A DNA stretch of 56,013 nucleotides, taken from positions 1-56,013 of the forward strand of contig MGPQ01000017.1 in the NCBI GenBank assembly GCA_001797465.1. Reading direction: 5' to 3'. Position 1 is the first letter of the stretch. The number at the start of each line of letters is the position of its first letter. The DNA is from Deltaproteobacteria bacterium GWB2_55_19. GTDB taxonomy: Bacteria > Desulfobacterota > GWC2-55-46. Both the position numbers and the translations under genes were made by a program. Shown piece by piece: positions 32,665 through 41,979 of this stretch. The notes below the pieces were generated by a model. The model worked only from the letters and a program-made list of their open reading frames with translations. It did not search any database and had not been told where the DNA came from.

Positions 32665-34608
32665 ATGAGACCCGTTGGTAAGCCGTCGATAGCGAAACTC
32701 CTGACAATCGCCCTGATCCTTCCGGCCCTTGTCTTCCTCACCCTCTCCTCAGCGGAGGCGAGGGCTAAGGAGGCTACACACAAGACGGACAAGGTGCTCA
32801 TCAACTTCGTCGACGTGGACCTCCCGACGGTCGCCAACTTCATAAGCAAGCTGACGGGCAGGAACTTCATATTCGACGAGGGGCTCTCGGGCAAGGTCAC
32901 TATCGTCGCCCCATCGAAGCTCGACCCGGATGAGGCCTACGACCTATTCGTATCGGTCTTGAAGCTCAAGGGCTACACGATCATCAACACCGGCAGGGCC
33001 ATGAAGATCGTCCCGTCGGCTGAGATAAGGCAGGGGCCGGTTGAGGTCTACGACCCGGCGCGCGCGGCAAGGGTTAACGAGTCCTATATCGCGCGCCTCG
33101 TCCCTCTCGCCCATGTCCAGGCGCAGGACATCCTTCCCGTACTCCAGCCCCTGGTCTCCAAGGAGGGCTACATATCGGCCTTCGGCAAGGGCAACTCGCT
33201 CCTTGTCGTCGATAACGCCCTCAATATCGAGAAGATACTCTCAATTGCGCGCCTCGCCGACACCGAGACCAAACGGAACGCCCCGGAGGTAATTTATCTT
33301 AAGAACGCGCACTCGGAGACCATCTCGCAGTCGCTCGCGCAGTACAGGACTGGCGCGAAGGCCAAGAAGGACTCCGCCCAGACAGAGGCCTCGGTAATAG
33401 CGGACAAGAGGCTTAACGCCATAATCCTCTTCGGGACAACTGAGGAGAACGAGGAGAACAGGAGGCTCATCGCCGTCCTCGACGTCCCCTCCCCCGAGGT
33501 CAACTCCAGGATAAACGTATATTACCTGGAGAACGCCGACTCTACCTCCGTCGCCAAGGTCCTCGAGGGGCTCATAAAGCAGCAGTCGCCGGCCCAGCCG
33601 GGGACTGAAACGAAGATCGCGGTCACGCCTGACAAGGACACAAACTCGGTCATCATAATGGCTACCCCGGAGGACTACCAGAACCTCGTCCAGGTGATAA
33701 AAAAGCTCGACAGGCGCCCGAAGCAGGTATTCGTCGAGGCGATGATAACCGAGGTCTCGATAAACAAGTCCCTTGAGCTCGGCACCAAGTGGAGGGCCTC
33801 CGGGACCTCGAGCGGGAACCCCGTCGTAATAGGAGGGGTCGGCACCATAGACTCGTCCTCGCTTACAGACATAGTAAGCGGCATGGCCGGTTTCTCGATA
33901 GGCGGGGTCGCTAACTTCCTGAGCGTACCGGTTACGCAGTCCGACGGGACCGTTACGGAGCTTTCGATACCCGGCTTCGCCGCGCTCTTCTCTCTCTCCG
34001 AGTTCAAGGACGCGATCGAGGTGCTGTCTACCCCGCACATCCTTACGAGCGACAACAAGGAGGCCGAGATAATCGTCGGAGAGAACGTGCCGTTCCTCTC
34101 CAAGCTCGAACGGGACTCGTCGTCTACAAGCGGGGACCTCCTGCAGTCGATAGAGAGAAAGGACATCGGAATAACCTTGCGCATAAAGCCGCAGATAAGC
34201 GAAGGGGACTATATAAGGCTCGACATATACCAGGAGATCTCCGCCCTCTCGTCCACCGCCCAGGAGGCCTCCGACATCATAACCACCAAACGCTCTGCAA
34301 AGACCTCAGTCGTCGTAAAGGACAGGCAGACGGTAGTCATAGGCGGCCTCATACAGGACCGGAAGACTAAGAACACCTCCAAGATGCCCTTCCTCGGCGA
34401 TATCCCCATCATCGGCTGGCTGTTCAAGTCCGACGACTCCGAAAAGGAGAAGATAAACCTCCTCGTCTACATAACCCCCCGCATAATAAAAGACCTCGAC
34501 GACCTCGACGCCGTCACGAAGGCCAAGAGGGACGAGTTCGGCGCCTCCTCTAAAGACCCGGACGAGAAAGAAGAAAAGGGTGAGAAGGAAGAGGCGCCGG
34601 TCAACTGA
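32665..34608 (+). CDS. gspD: Type II secretion outer-membrane secretin GspD
   Basis: 647 residues. A signal peptide (about 1-34) precedes the N0 domain (VLINFVDVDLPTVANFISKL) and N1-N3 domains (including VIYLKNAHSETI and INVYYLENADSTSVAKVLEG). The secretin core carries EAMITEVSINKSLELGTKW and the VVIGGLIQDRKTKNTSKMPF signature near residue 555, with FLGDIPIIGWLFKS at the end. The tail is Lys/Glu-rich and ends without an obvious pilotin-binding site. Forms the outer-membrane pore. Confidence 0.96.
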   Translation: MRPVGKPSIAKLLTIALILPALVFLTLSSAEARAKEATHKTDKVLINFVDVDLPTVANFISKLTGRNFIFDEGLSGKVTIVAPSKLDPDEAYDLFVSVLKLKGYTIINTGRAMKIVPSAEIRQGPVEVYDPARAARVNESYIARLVPLAHVQAQDILPVLQPLVSKEGYISAFGKGNSLLVVDNALNIEKILSIARLADTETKRNAPEVIYLKNAHSETISQSLAQYRTGAKAKKDSAQTEASVIADKRLNAIILFGTTEENEENRRLIAVLDVPSPEVNSRINVYYLENADSTSVAKVLEGLIKQQSPAQPGTETKIAVTPDKDTNSVIIMATPEDYQNLVQVIKKLDRRPKQVFVEAMITEVSINKSLELGTKWRASGTSSGNPVVIGGVGTIDSSSLTDIVSGMAGFSIGGVANFLSVPVTQSDGTVTELSIPGFAALFSLSEFKDAIEVLSTPHILTSDNKEAEIIVGENVPFLSKLERDSSSTSGDLLQSIERKDIGITLRIKPQISEGDYIRLDIYQEISALSSTAQEASDIITTKRSAKTSVVVKDRQTVVIGGLIQDRKTKNTSKMPFLGDIPIIGWLFKSDDSEKEKINLLVYITPRIIKDLDDLDAVTKAKRDEFGASSKDPDEKEEKGEKEEAPVN

Positions 34609-34629
34609 CCTCTTCCCTGAAAACACGCG

Positions 34630-36153
34630 ATGGAACCCCTCGACGGAGTCCCGTTCAAGGAACGGATAGAAGAAAAAGACGTTGACACGGCCTTCATCGG
34701 CAGGCTCCCGCTCGCCTTCGTCAAACGGAACCTCGTCTTCCCCTTAAGGGAATGCGATGGCCGCCTCCTCGTCGCCGTCACCGGACCCAGGGCCTTATAC
34801 GCGCTCGATGAAATCGTGCGCGCCTGCGGGCTCCCCGTCTCCCCCGTAATCGTCCCGCGCGAAGCGCTCCTCGGCGCGATACACCGTTTTTACGAGAGGC
34901 TCTCGGGTTCCGCCGAAGAGGTCGTCGCTGGCCTGCAGGAGGAGAGCCTGGAGGCCATCGCGTCCAGTTTCGAGGAGCCGAAGGACCTCCTTGACCTGAC
35001 CGACGAGGCCCCTGTCATAAAGCTCCTCAATTCGCTCCTCTTCCAGGCCGTAAAAGAGCGGGCGAGCGACATACACATAGAGCCGTTCGAAAAAGACGTG
35101 GACGTGAGGTTCAGAAGGGACGGGGTGCTCTCCACCGTCATCTCTCCACCGAAGGTCGTGCATGAGGCGCTCATATCGCGCGTTAAGATAATGTCGGGCC
35201 TCGACATCGCCGAAAGGCGGCTCCCCCAGGACGGGCGCATAAGGTTGCTTGTAGCCGGAAAGGACATTGACGTCAGGGTCTCGGTCGTCCCTACCTCTTT
35301 CGGCGAACGCGCGGTCTTAAGGCTCCTGGACAGGAAGACCGGGAGCTTAAGGCTCTTTGACCTCGGCCTCTCAACAAAACAGGCAGACACCCTGGAGAGG
35401 CTCCTTAACAGGAATAACGGCATAATATTATCTACCGGCCCCACAGGCTCCGGCAAGACCACCACACTATACGCCGCGCTGAACCGGATCAATACCGAAG
35501 CGCGGAACATAATCACGATTGAAGACCCGGTCGAATACCAGCTCCGGGGCGTCGGGCAAATTCAGGTAAATTCGAAGATCGGCCTCACCTTCGCTTCGGG
35601 CCTGCGCTCCATACTCAGGCAGGACCCGGACATCATCATGGTCGGAGAGATACGCGACATCGAGACGGCCGAGATGGCGATACAGGCGTCCCTTACGGGC
35701 CACCTGGTGCTATCCACCCTCCACACCAATAACGCGCCTTCCGCCGTCACGAGGCTAGTTGACATGGGGGTGCAGGCGTATCTCCTGTCTTCATCCCTCG
35801 CGTCAGTCATCGCACAGAGGCTCGTGCGAGTACTCTGTGATAAGTGCAAAAAGGAAGACGTGATAACAGACAAGGAGGCCGCGCTCTTTGCCGAGCCGCC
35901 AAAGAGCGTCTTCAAGCCCACTGGGTGCGACGCGTGCCTTAAGACAGGCTACTCTGGGCAGACCGGCATATTCGAATTCCTCGAGGTCGACAACGACCTC
36001 AAGACGCTTATACTCAGGAGCCCGGACTCAACGACCATCTCAGCCCACGCCGTCTCTAAAGGCATGAAAACATTAAGAGAGGACGGCCTCCTTAAGGCGG
36101 CCTCAGGCATGACAAGCCTCGAAGAGGTGATACGGGTGACAGAGGAGGAGTAG
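34630..36153 (+). CDS. gspE: Type II secretion ATPase GspE
   Basis: 507-residue cytoplasmic ATPase that powers pseudopilus assembly. An N-terminal GspL-binding domain is followed by the catalytic core: Walker A GPTGSGKT (about 270-277), Asp box, Walker B DPDIIMVGEIRD and His box HLVLSTLHTNNA. A zinc-binding module (CDKC and CDAC, about 24 residues between the pairs) is present near the C-terminus. The Shine-Dalgarno is weak; the ATG is 21 bases after gspD. Unlike every other junction in the operon, the next gene (gspF) is 165 bases away, separated by an inverted-repeat element. Confidence 0.97.
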   Translation: MEPLDGVPFKERIEEKDVDTAFIGRLPLAFVKRNLVFPLRECDGRLLVAVTGPRALYALDEIVRACGLPVSPVIVPREALLGAIHRFYERLSGSAEEVVAGLQEESLEAIASSFEEPKDLLDLTDEAPVIKLLNSLLFQAVKERASDIHIEPFEKDVDVRFRRDGVLSTVISPPKVVHEALISRVKIMSGLDIAERRLPQDGRIRLLVAGKDIDVRVSVVPTSFGERAVLRLLDRKTGSLRLFDLGLSTKQADTLERLLNRNNGIILSTGPTGSGKTTTLYAALNRINTEARNIITIEDPVEYQLRGVGQIQVNSKIGLTFASGLRSILRQDPDIIMVGEIRDIETAEMAIQASLTGHLVLSTLHTNNAPSAVTRLVDMGVQAYLLSSSLASVIAQRLVRVLCDKCKKEDVITDKEAALFAEPPKSVFKPTGCDACLKTGYSGQTGIFEFLEVDNDLKTLILRSPDSTTISAHAVSKGMKTLREDGLLKAASGMTSLEEVIRVTEEE

Positions 36154-36187
36154 ATAGGAACAGGTTCTGAAAAACCCGAAGTTTGTC

Positions 36188-36310
36188 CAGGTTGCTCAAA
36201 AAGCTCCAGATGCGAGGCGTCGAGGAGCGAGGAGGGAGGCGTACTCTTTTGTACGCCGCAGTGACGAGCGACGAAAACAACAAAGCAGATGGACTTTTTC
36301 AGCAGCCTGC
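36188..36310. repeat. Inverted-repeat element between gspE and gspF
   Basis: The outer arms are about 26 bases each: 36188-36213 (CAGGTTGCTCAAAAAGC…) and 36285-36310 (…CTTTTTCAGCAGCCTG), imperfectly complementary. The centre holds a 7-bp perfect hairpin GGCGTAC/GTACGCC (36238-36244 with 36251-36257) around TCTTTT. The RNA would fold into one long stem. From memory, similar elements are scattered in deltaproteobacterial genomes, but I cannot check that here. An apparent upstream start of gspF (ATG at 36289) falls inside the right arm. Confidence 0.8.
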
Positions 36311-36318
36311 AAATCACT

Positions 36319-37515
36319 ATGCCAATATTCCATTACACAGCCTACACCGCCTCTGAAAAAGAGGTCCGGGGGTCCGTCGAGGCGGAGAGCGTCGCTGAGG
36401 CCGCTTCAGTGCTCAAGCGCGACGGGCTTTTCCCGAGGGAGATAGCCTTGCCCTCCGCTCGAAAGGGTTTCCGTAGAAAGAAGGTCTCCGTTAACGAACT
36501 CGCCTCTCTCACAAGGAGGCTCTCTACCCTCATCGGCGCCGGGTGCGCGCTCTTCGACGCGCTCCGGCTCTTATCCGATGAGGAGGAAAACGCCGAGATC
36601 AAGGCCGCGCTCATCAGTATCCGGGAGGAGATATCAGGAGGCTCGACGCTCTCAAGGGCGCTTGAGGCGCAGAAGGTTATCTTCCCGGAGCTATTTATAA
36701 GGACGGTTGAGGCCGGAGAGCACGGAGGCACGCTTGATAAGGTCCTCTTAAGGCTCTCTGACTTTCTCGATGCGCGCGGCAGGATAGAAGACAGGGTCCG
36801 CTCCGCGCTCCTGTATCCGGCGCTCATGGCCATCGTCGGCGCGCTCGTCCTCTCCTTCCTCTTCATATTCGTGATACCGAGGATAACGGCTATCTTCGAG
36901 GACTCCGGACAGTCGCTCCCGCTTATTACAAAGGCCTTGCTCTTCTTCGTAGGGGTGCTCACAGGCTGGTGGCACGCCCTCATCGCAATAGCCGCGCTTT
37001 TCTTCATATCGGCGCGCAGGTACTTGAGGACCTTGAATGGCAAAACGGCGCGGGACTCGTTTCTTCTGCGCGGACCTGTCATAGGCAGGCTCTACTTCAA
37101 GTTTCAGATGGCCTCGTTCGCGCGCACGCTCGGGTCGCTACTTTCAAGCGGCGTGCCGATAATAGGCGCGCTCAACATGACCTCAAAGGTGATCGGGAAC
37201 ACCGTAATCGAGACCGCGCTCTCAAAGGCGGTAAGGGACCTGACCGAAGGCTCTCCGTTATCCGTAAGCCTCAAGGCCTCGTCCGTCTTCCCGCCCACAC
37301 TCGTCCACATGGTCACGACCGGAGAAAGGAGCGGAGAGCTCCCTGCCCTCCTCATAAAGACCGCCGACGCATACGAGAAGGAGTTCGAGTCCGGCGTGGC
37401 GAGGGCCTTAACGCTCATTGAGCCGATGATGGTGCTGGCCATGGGCGCAATAGTCGGCTTCATCGTGCTCGCGATACTGCTCCCGATATTCGAGCTCAAC
37501 CAGGTCATACGGTAA
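36319..37515 (+). CDS. gspF: Type II secretion platform protein GspF
   Basis: 398 residues. The start at 36319 gives MPIFHYTAYTASEKEVRGSV, matching the usual GspF opening; an in-frame ATG at 36289 lies in the repeat element and is rejected. Two homologous T2SSF halves follow: cytoplasmic helical bundles (LTRRLSTLIGAGCALFDAL near 67 and FARTLGSLLSSGVPIIGAL near 270), each ahead of membrane helices (about 168-190, 220-240, 370-392). No clear Shine-Dalgarno precedes the ATG, so how translation starts after the repeat is an open point. GspF anchors the ATPase and assembles the pseudopilus. Confidence 0.94.
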   Translation: MPIFHYTAYTASEKEVRGSVEAESVAEAASVLKRDGLFPREIALPSARKGFRRKKVSVNELASLTRRLSTLIGAGCALFDALRLLSDEEENAEIKAALISIREEISGGSTLSRALEAQKVIFPELFIRTVEAGEHGGTLDKVLLRLSDFLDARGRIEDRVRSALLYPALMAIVGALVLSFLFIFVIPRITAIFEDSGQSLPLITKALLFFVGVLTGWWHALIAIAALFFISARRYLRTLNGKTARDSFLLRGPVIGRLYFKFQMASFARTLGSLLSSGVPIIGALNMTSKVIGNTVIETALSKAVRDLTEGSPLSVSLKASSVFPPTLVHMVTTGERSGELPALLIKTADAYEKEFESGVARALTLIEPMMVLAMGAIVGFIVLAILLPIFELNQVIR

Positions 37516-37560
37516 CCGGAAACCGCCAGCGTAAAAATAGTCTTAATGTAAGGGATGGGG

Positions 37561-38778
37561 ATGGAAGGCCACGACCTCTCAAAACTAAGGTTGGAAAAAC
37601 CCGTCGGAAGGGCGGGGCTGAAGAGACGGCGGAGGGGCGTCTGGGCGGCTGTAATAATCGCCGCCACAGTCATCGCCGCGCTCGCCCTGGGCGGGGTATT
37701 CAGCCCCTCTGTCGAGGTCAGCGCCTCGACCGTCTCTCTCGCCTATCCGTCTGAGGAGTTAACGCTCCTTAACGCCTCCGGCTACGTCGTAGCCCAGAGG
37801 AAGGCTTCGGTCGCGTCAAAGACTACCGGCAGGCTCGTCTGGATCGGCGTCGAGGAAGGGAGCGATGTTTTGAAAGGCGCGGTCATAGCGAGGCTTGAGA
37901 ACGAGGACGTCGAGGCGGCAAAGGCAGGGGCCGTTGCCAACCTCGTGGTCGCGGAGCGCGGCCTCGACCAGGCAAAGGCCGAGCAAAAGGACGCCTCCCT
38001 TAATTTTGAGAGGAACAAGGCCCTCCTTGCCGAAGGCATAGTATCAAAGAGCGAATACGACGCGGGAGACGCGAGGTATAAAAAGGCGCATGCCTCGGTA
38101 GAGGCGGCAAAGGCCTCGATAAACGCGGCCAAGGCGGCCCTTAAGGCCGCGGACGTCTCTGTTGAGTATACGCTCATACGCGCGCCGTTCGACGCCGTGG
38201 TGCTCACAAAGAACGCCGACATCGGAGACATCATAACGCCTCTGGGGGCCGCGGCGAACGCCAAGGCCGCGGTAGTTACGATCGCCGATATGGATTCGCT
38301 CCAGGTCGAGGCCGATGTCTCGGAATCCAACATAGGGAAGGTCCTCTTAAGGCAACCCTGCGAAATAGAGCTCGACGCGCTTCCTGAGGCGCGCTTCAAG
38401 GGAGAGGTCCACATGATAGTCCCGACGGCCGAGAGGTCCAAGGCCTCTATCCTCGTCAAGGTGCGGTTCAGGGAAAAGGACGCGAGGATACTACCTGAGA
38501 TGAGCGCGAAGGTCTCTTTCCTCTCCCGCGAGCTCAATGATGACGAGCGCGCTCCGCGCCTCGTCATCGACCCCTCGGCGATAGTCGCTGAAGGAGGAAA
38601 GAACATCGTCTTTGTCATAAGGGGCGACGGGACGGCCGCCGAGACAGAGGTCGCCTTAGGAGAAAAGATGGGCGCGGCGATCGAAGTAAAGTCCGGCCTC
38701 AAGGCCGGTGAAAAGGTCGTCCTCGCCCCGTCCAGGAGGCTTAAGGACGGGTCAAAAATAAAGGCGCTCGAAAAATAA
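37561..38778 (+). CDS. Periplasmic adaptor of a MacA/HlyD-type exporter
   Basis: 405 residues: N-terminal membrane anchor (about 24-45), barrel-sandwich lipoyl halves (ASVASKTTGRLVWIGVEEGSDV near 80 and its partner near 205), an alpha-helical hairpin between them rich in Ala/Lys (coiled coil about 110-190), a beta-barrel and a membrane-proximal domain. This is the membrane-fusion-protein layout of tripartite exporters. The ATG at 37561 is chosen because AAGGG sits 6 bases upstream; an ATG at 37555 is too close. The stop overlaps the ABC ATPase start by one base (TAATG). Confidence 0.9.
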   Translation: MEGHDLSKLRLEKPVGRAGLKRRRRGVWAAVIIAATVIAALALGGVFSPSVEVSASTVSLAYPSEELTLLNASGYVVAQRKASVASKTTGRLVWIGVEEGSDVLKGAVIARLENEDVEAAKAGAVANLVVAERGLDQAKAEQKDASLNFERNKALLAEGIVSKSEYDAGDARYKKAHASVEAAKASINAAKAALKAADVSVEYTLIRAPFDAVVLTKNADIGDIITPLGAAANAKAAVVTIADMDSLQVEADVSESNIGKVLLRQPCEIELDALPEARFKGEVHMIVPTAERSKASILVKVRFREKDARILPEMSAKVSFLSRELNDDERAPRLVIDPSAIVAEGGKNIVFVIRGDGTAAETEVALGEKMGAAIEVKSGLKAGEKVVLAPSRRLKDGSKIKALEK

Positions 38779-39470
38779 TGGGACCGGAAAACAACCCCAT
38801 AGTAAGGGTGCGGGGCTTATACAAGTCTTACAGGAGGGGCGCGGAGGTCATCCAGGTCTTAAGCGGCATAGACCTCGACATCAACGAGGGCGAATTCATC
38901 GCGCTCATGGGCCCCTCCGGCTCCGGAAAGTCTACGCTCTTAAACCTCCTCGCCGGGATAGACAAGGCGGAGAGCGGCTCAATCGAGATAGGCGGCGTAG
39001 ACATCACGAACCTCACCGAAACCGAGCTTGCCCTCTGGAGGGCCGCGCACGTCGGCTTCATCTTCCAGTTCTATAACCTCATACCCGTGCTGACGGCCTT
39101 TGAAAACGTTGAGCTCCCGTTGCTCTTGAAAGACCTCTCCAAGAAAGAGAGGCACAGCCACGCCGAGCTCGTCCTTGACCTCGTCGGGCTCTCAGACCGC
39201 CTCGACCACTACCCGGGGCAACTCTCCGGAGGCCAGCAACAGAGGGTCGCTATCGCCCGCGCGCTCGTAACAGACCCCACGATACTCGTCGCCGACGAGC
39301 CTACCGGAGACCTCGACAGGGCCTCGGCTGAGGAAGTCCTGGGCCTCATGGCGCGTCTGAACGAAGAGTTCAAAAAGGTCATCATCATGGTTACCCACGA
39401 CCCCAGGGCCGCTGAAAAGGCCCATGTCATAAGGCGCCTTGAAAAGGGTTACCTTAATGATCGCGCTTAA
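38778..39470 (+). CDS. ABC transporter ATPase, MacB/LolD family
   Basis: 230 residues. Walker A GPSGSGKST, Q-loop FQFYNLIP, signature LSGGQQQRVAIARAL, Walker B ILVADEPTGDLD and switch His in VTHDPRAA are all present. The FQFYNL and DEPTGNLD-like pattern places it with the MacB/LolD (mechanotransmission) ATPases. Works with the two permeases that follow and the adaptor that precedes it. Confidence 0.95.
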   Translation: MGPENNPIVRVRGLYKSYRRGAEVIQVLSGIDLDINEGEFIALMGPSGSGKSTLLNLLAGIDKAESGSIEIGGVDITNLTETELALWRAAHVGFIFQFYNLIPVLTAFENVELPLLLKDLSKKERHSHAELVLDLVGLSDRLDHYPGQLSGGQQQRVAIARALVTDPTILVADEPTGDLDRASAEEVLGLMARLNEEFKKVIIMVTHDPRAAEKAHVIRRLEKGYLNDRA

Positions 39471-40614
39471 GCTCCTCATAAGGAACGCCTTCCGCCACAA
39501 ACTCCGTACGTACCTCACCATACTCGGCATGACCGTCGCGATACTCGCGTTCGGCCTCCTCAGGACCGTAGTCGACGCGTGGTACGCGGGTGTGGAGGCC
39601 TCTGCCGCGGACAGGTTGATCACCCGGAACTCCATCTCGCTCGTTTTTTCCCTTCCCATCTCGTACAAGGAGAAGATAAAGGCCGTAGATGGCGTAGAGG
39701 AAGTAGCCTCAGGCAACTGGTTCGCCGGCGTCTACATCAGCGAGAAGAACTTTTTCGCCAACTTCGCCGTCGAGCCCAGGACCTTTCTGGACGTTTACCC
39801 CGAATACATCCTCTCCCCAGGTGAAAAGACCGCGGTCCTGAAGGACAGGAAGGCGGCTGTAATAGGCGTTAAGCTCGCCGAGAGGTTCGGGTGGAAGGTC
39901 GGCGACCCGGTTACACTCCGGGGGACTATTTTTCCGGGCGACTGGGACTTCACCATCCGCGGCATATACCGGGGCCGGGCCCCTGATACGGACGAGTCCC
40001 AGTTCTTCTTCCACTGGGACTACCTGAACGAGAGGGTAAAGGAGACCGAACCCTTGCGGGCCGACCAGGCCGGGTTCTTTTTCATAAAGATAGCCGACCC
40101 GGACAGGGCCGCCGAAATTGCGGTAGAGATAGATTCCATCTTCAGGAACTCGCTCGCCGAGACGCTTACTGAAACCGAGCGCGCCTTCCAGATGGGCTTC
40201 GTATCCATGACAGAGGCTATAATGACGGCTATACAGCTCGTCTCCTTTGTCGTCATCGTCATCATAATGGCGGTCATGGCTAATACCATGGCGATGTCGG
40301 TTAGGGAGCGTATGGGCGAGTACGCGGTATTCAAGACCCTCGGCTTCGGCCCTTTATTCATAACCGCGCTCATTTTAGGCGAGTCCTTTGTAATAACGAC
40401 AGCCGGGGGCGCGCTCGGCGTCCTCCTCACCTACCCGGCGGCAGGCTACTTTAAATCCGAGCTCGGAGAGTTCTTCCCGGTATTCATCGTAAAGACCTCA
40501 ACGATATACATGGACATCGGGGCCGCGGTTATTGTCGCCGTTGTGGCGGCGGTAATCCCGTCATACAGGGCGGCTACCGTCTCTATCATCGACGCTCTCC
40601 GTAAAACCGGATAG
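39457..40614 (+). CDS. MacB-like ABC permease (first of two)
   Basis: 385 residues: one N-terminal membrane helix, a large periplasmic MacB-type domain (about 45-240) and three C-terminal helices (about 255-285, 310-330, 355-375), the FtsX/MacB fold. The start at 39457 (MIALKLLIRNAFRH) overlaps the ATPase gene by 14 bases with AAGGG upstream. It ends at a motif-rich basic tail (SIIDALRKTG) shared with the next permease (KIVDALRAG), suggesting that the two arose by duplication. Confidence 0.92.
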   Translation: MIALKLLIRNAFRHKLRTYLTILGMTVAILAFGLLRTVVDAWYAGVEASAADRLITRNSISLVFSLPISYKEKIKAVDGVEEVASGNWFAGVYISEKNFFANFAVEPRTFLDVYPEYILSPGEKTAVLKDRKAAVIGVKLAERFGWKVGDPVTLRGTIFPGDWDFTIRGIYRGRAPDTDESQFFFHWDYLNERVKETEPLRADQAGFFFIKIADPDRAAEIAVEIDSIFRNSLAETLTETERAFQMGFVSMTEAIMTAIQLVSFVVIVIIMAVMANTMAMSVRERMGEYAVFKTLGFGPLFITALILGESFVITTAGGALGVLLTYPAAGYFKSELGEFFPVFIVKTSTIYMDIGAAVIVAVVAAVIPSYRAATVSIIDALRKTG

Positions 40615-40625
40615 GAGGGGCTCAA

Positions 40626-41792
40626 TTGGCTATCCCCATTTATTACAGTTTAAGGTCGGCGCTGACGAGGAAGCTCACTACGGCGCTGACCGCCGCAGGC
40701 ATGGCGCTCGTCGTCTTCGTCTTCGCCTCCATCTCCATGCTCGCCGAGGGGCTGGAGAGGACGCTTGTCGATACCGGGTCATACGACAACGTGGTCGCGT
40801 ACAGGAAGGGCTCTACCTCCGAGATACAGAGCTCGGTGGCGCGCTCACAGGCCGCGGTCGTCGAGTCGCTCCCCGAGGTCGCGATAGGCCCTGACGGAAA
40901 GAAGTTCGCGGCCAGAGAAATCGTCGTGCTAATATCGCTTAAAAAACGCGGGACCGACAAGCCTTCGAACGTGATAATCCGGGGTGCCTCAGGGGAGTCC
41001 ATGAATTTACGCCCGCAGGTGAGGCTTGTCTCAGGCAGGCTCCCGAGGCATGGCACGACGGAGATAATAGCCGGCACGTCGATCGCGAGGAGGTTCCAGG
41101 GCGCGGGCATAGGCGAGACGCTTGGGTTCGCCATGCGGGAATGGAAGGTCGTCGGGCTCTTCGACGCCGGGGCTACGGGGTTCAATTCCGAGATTTGGGG
41201 GGATTCCGAGGTCCTCATGCAGGCGTTCAGGAGGCCGGTCCACTCTGTCGTCGTCTTCAAGCTCAAGGACCCGGCCTCGTTCGACGCCATAAAGGCCGGG
41301 ATAGAATCGGACCCGCGCCTCATGCTTGAAGTAAAACGCGAGACGAGATATTACGCGGACCAGTCAGAGGTGATGGCGAAGTTCCTCCGGGTCCTCGGGA
41401 CGTCGCTGACAATCATCTTTTCCATCGGCGCGGTCATCGGCGCGATGATAACCATGTACTCGTCCGTCGCGAACAGGATAGGAGAGATAGGGACGCTTCG
41501 CGCGCTCGGGTTCGGCAGGGGCGCCATACTCACCGCCTTCCTCGCGGAATCGCTCACAATCGGCGTCATGGGAGGGGTAGCCGGGCTCGCGCTCGCCTCC
41601 TTCTTGCAGTTCTTTACGGTCTCGACGCTGAACTTTCAGACGTTTTCCGAGCTCGCCTTCACCTTCACGCTCACGCCGGAGATAGCGATTGAGGCGCTCC
41701 TCTCCGCCGTAGTCATGGGGCTCTCAGGCGGGCTCCTGCCGGCGATAAAGGCGTCGCGCATGAAGATAGTCGACGCTCTAAGGGCGGGGTGA
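40626..41792 (+). CDS. MacB-like ABC permease (second of two)
   Basis: 388 residues with the same one-plus-three helix FtsX/MacB topology as its neighbour, from which it is separated by 11 bases. The TTG start at 40626 is supported by GGAGGGG five bases upstream (40615-40620). Two distinct permeases with a stand-alone ATPase imply a heterodimeric exporter. No outer-membrane TolC-type partner is encoded here. Substrate unknown; location after the secretion operon and before surface-protein genes suggests an envelope role (inference). Confidence 0.92.
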   Translation: MAIPIYYSLRSALTRKLTTALTAAGMALVVFVFASISMLAEGLERTLVDTGSYDNVVAYRKGSTSEIQSSVARSQAAVVESLPEVAIGPDGKKFAAREIVVLISLKKRGTDKPSNVIIRGASGESMNLRPQVRLVSGRLPRHGTTEIIAGTSIARRFQGAGIGETLGFAMREWKVVGLFDAGATGFNSEIWGDSEVLMQAFRRPVHSVVVFKLKDPASFDAIKAGIESDPRLMLEVKRETRYYADQSEVMAKFLRVLGTSLTIIFSIGAVIGAMITMYSSVANRIGEIGTLRALGFGRGAILTAFLAESLTIGVMGGVAGLALASFLQFFTVSTLNFQTFSELAFTFTLTPEIAIEALLSAVVMGLSGGLLPAIKASRMKIVDALRAG

Positions 41793-41979
41793 TAATGCCC
41801 TCAATTTGCAGACGCGACATGAATGGATTTTTTCACGTGAATAGGGTATATAGTATACCATGCGTTAAAATGCAATCTGATCCGCATCCCTATGCGCTTT
41901 AGACTGTGCATAAGGTCACAGATAAAATACCCGATTTTTGTTAAAATCATCTCGACCTCGCATAAAGTGACTCAGGTGC

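Noticed and set aside
36289-36318. Earlier start for gspF
   Set aside because: It lies in the right arm of the inverted-repeat element. The GspF family opens with the residues encoded from 36319.
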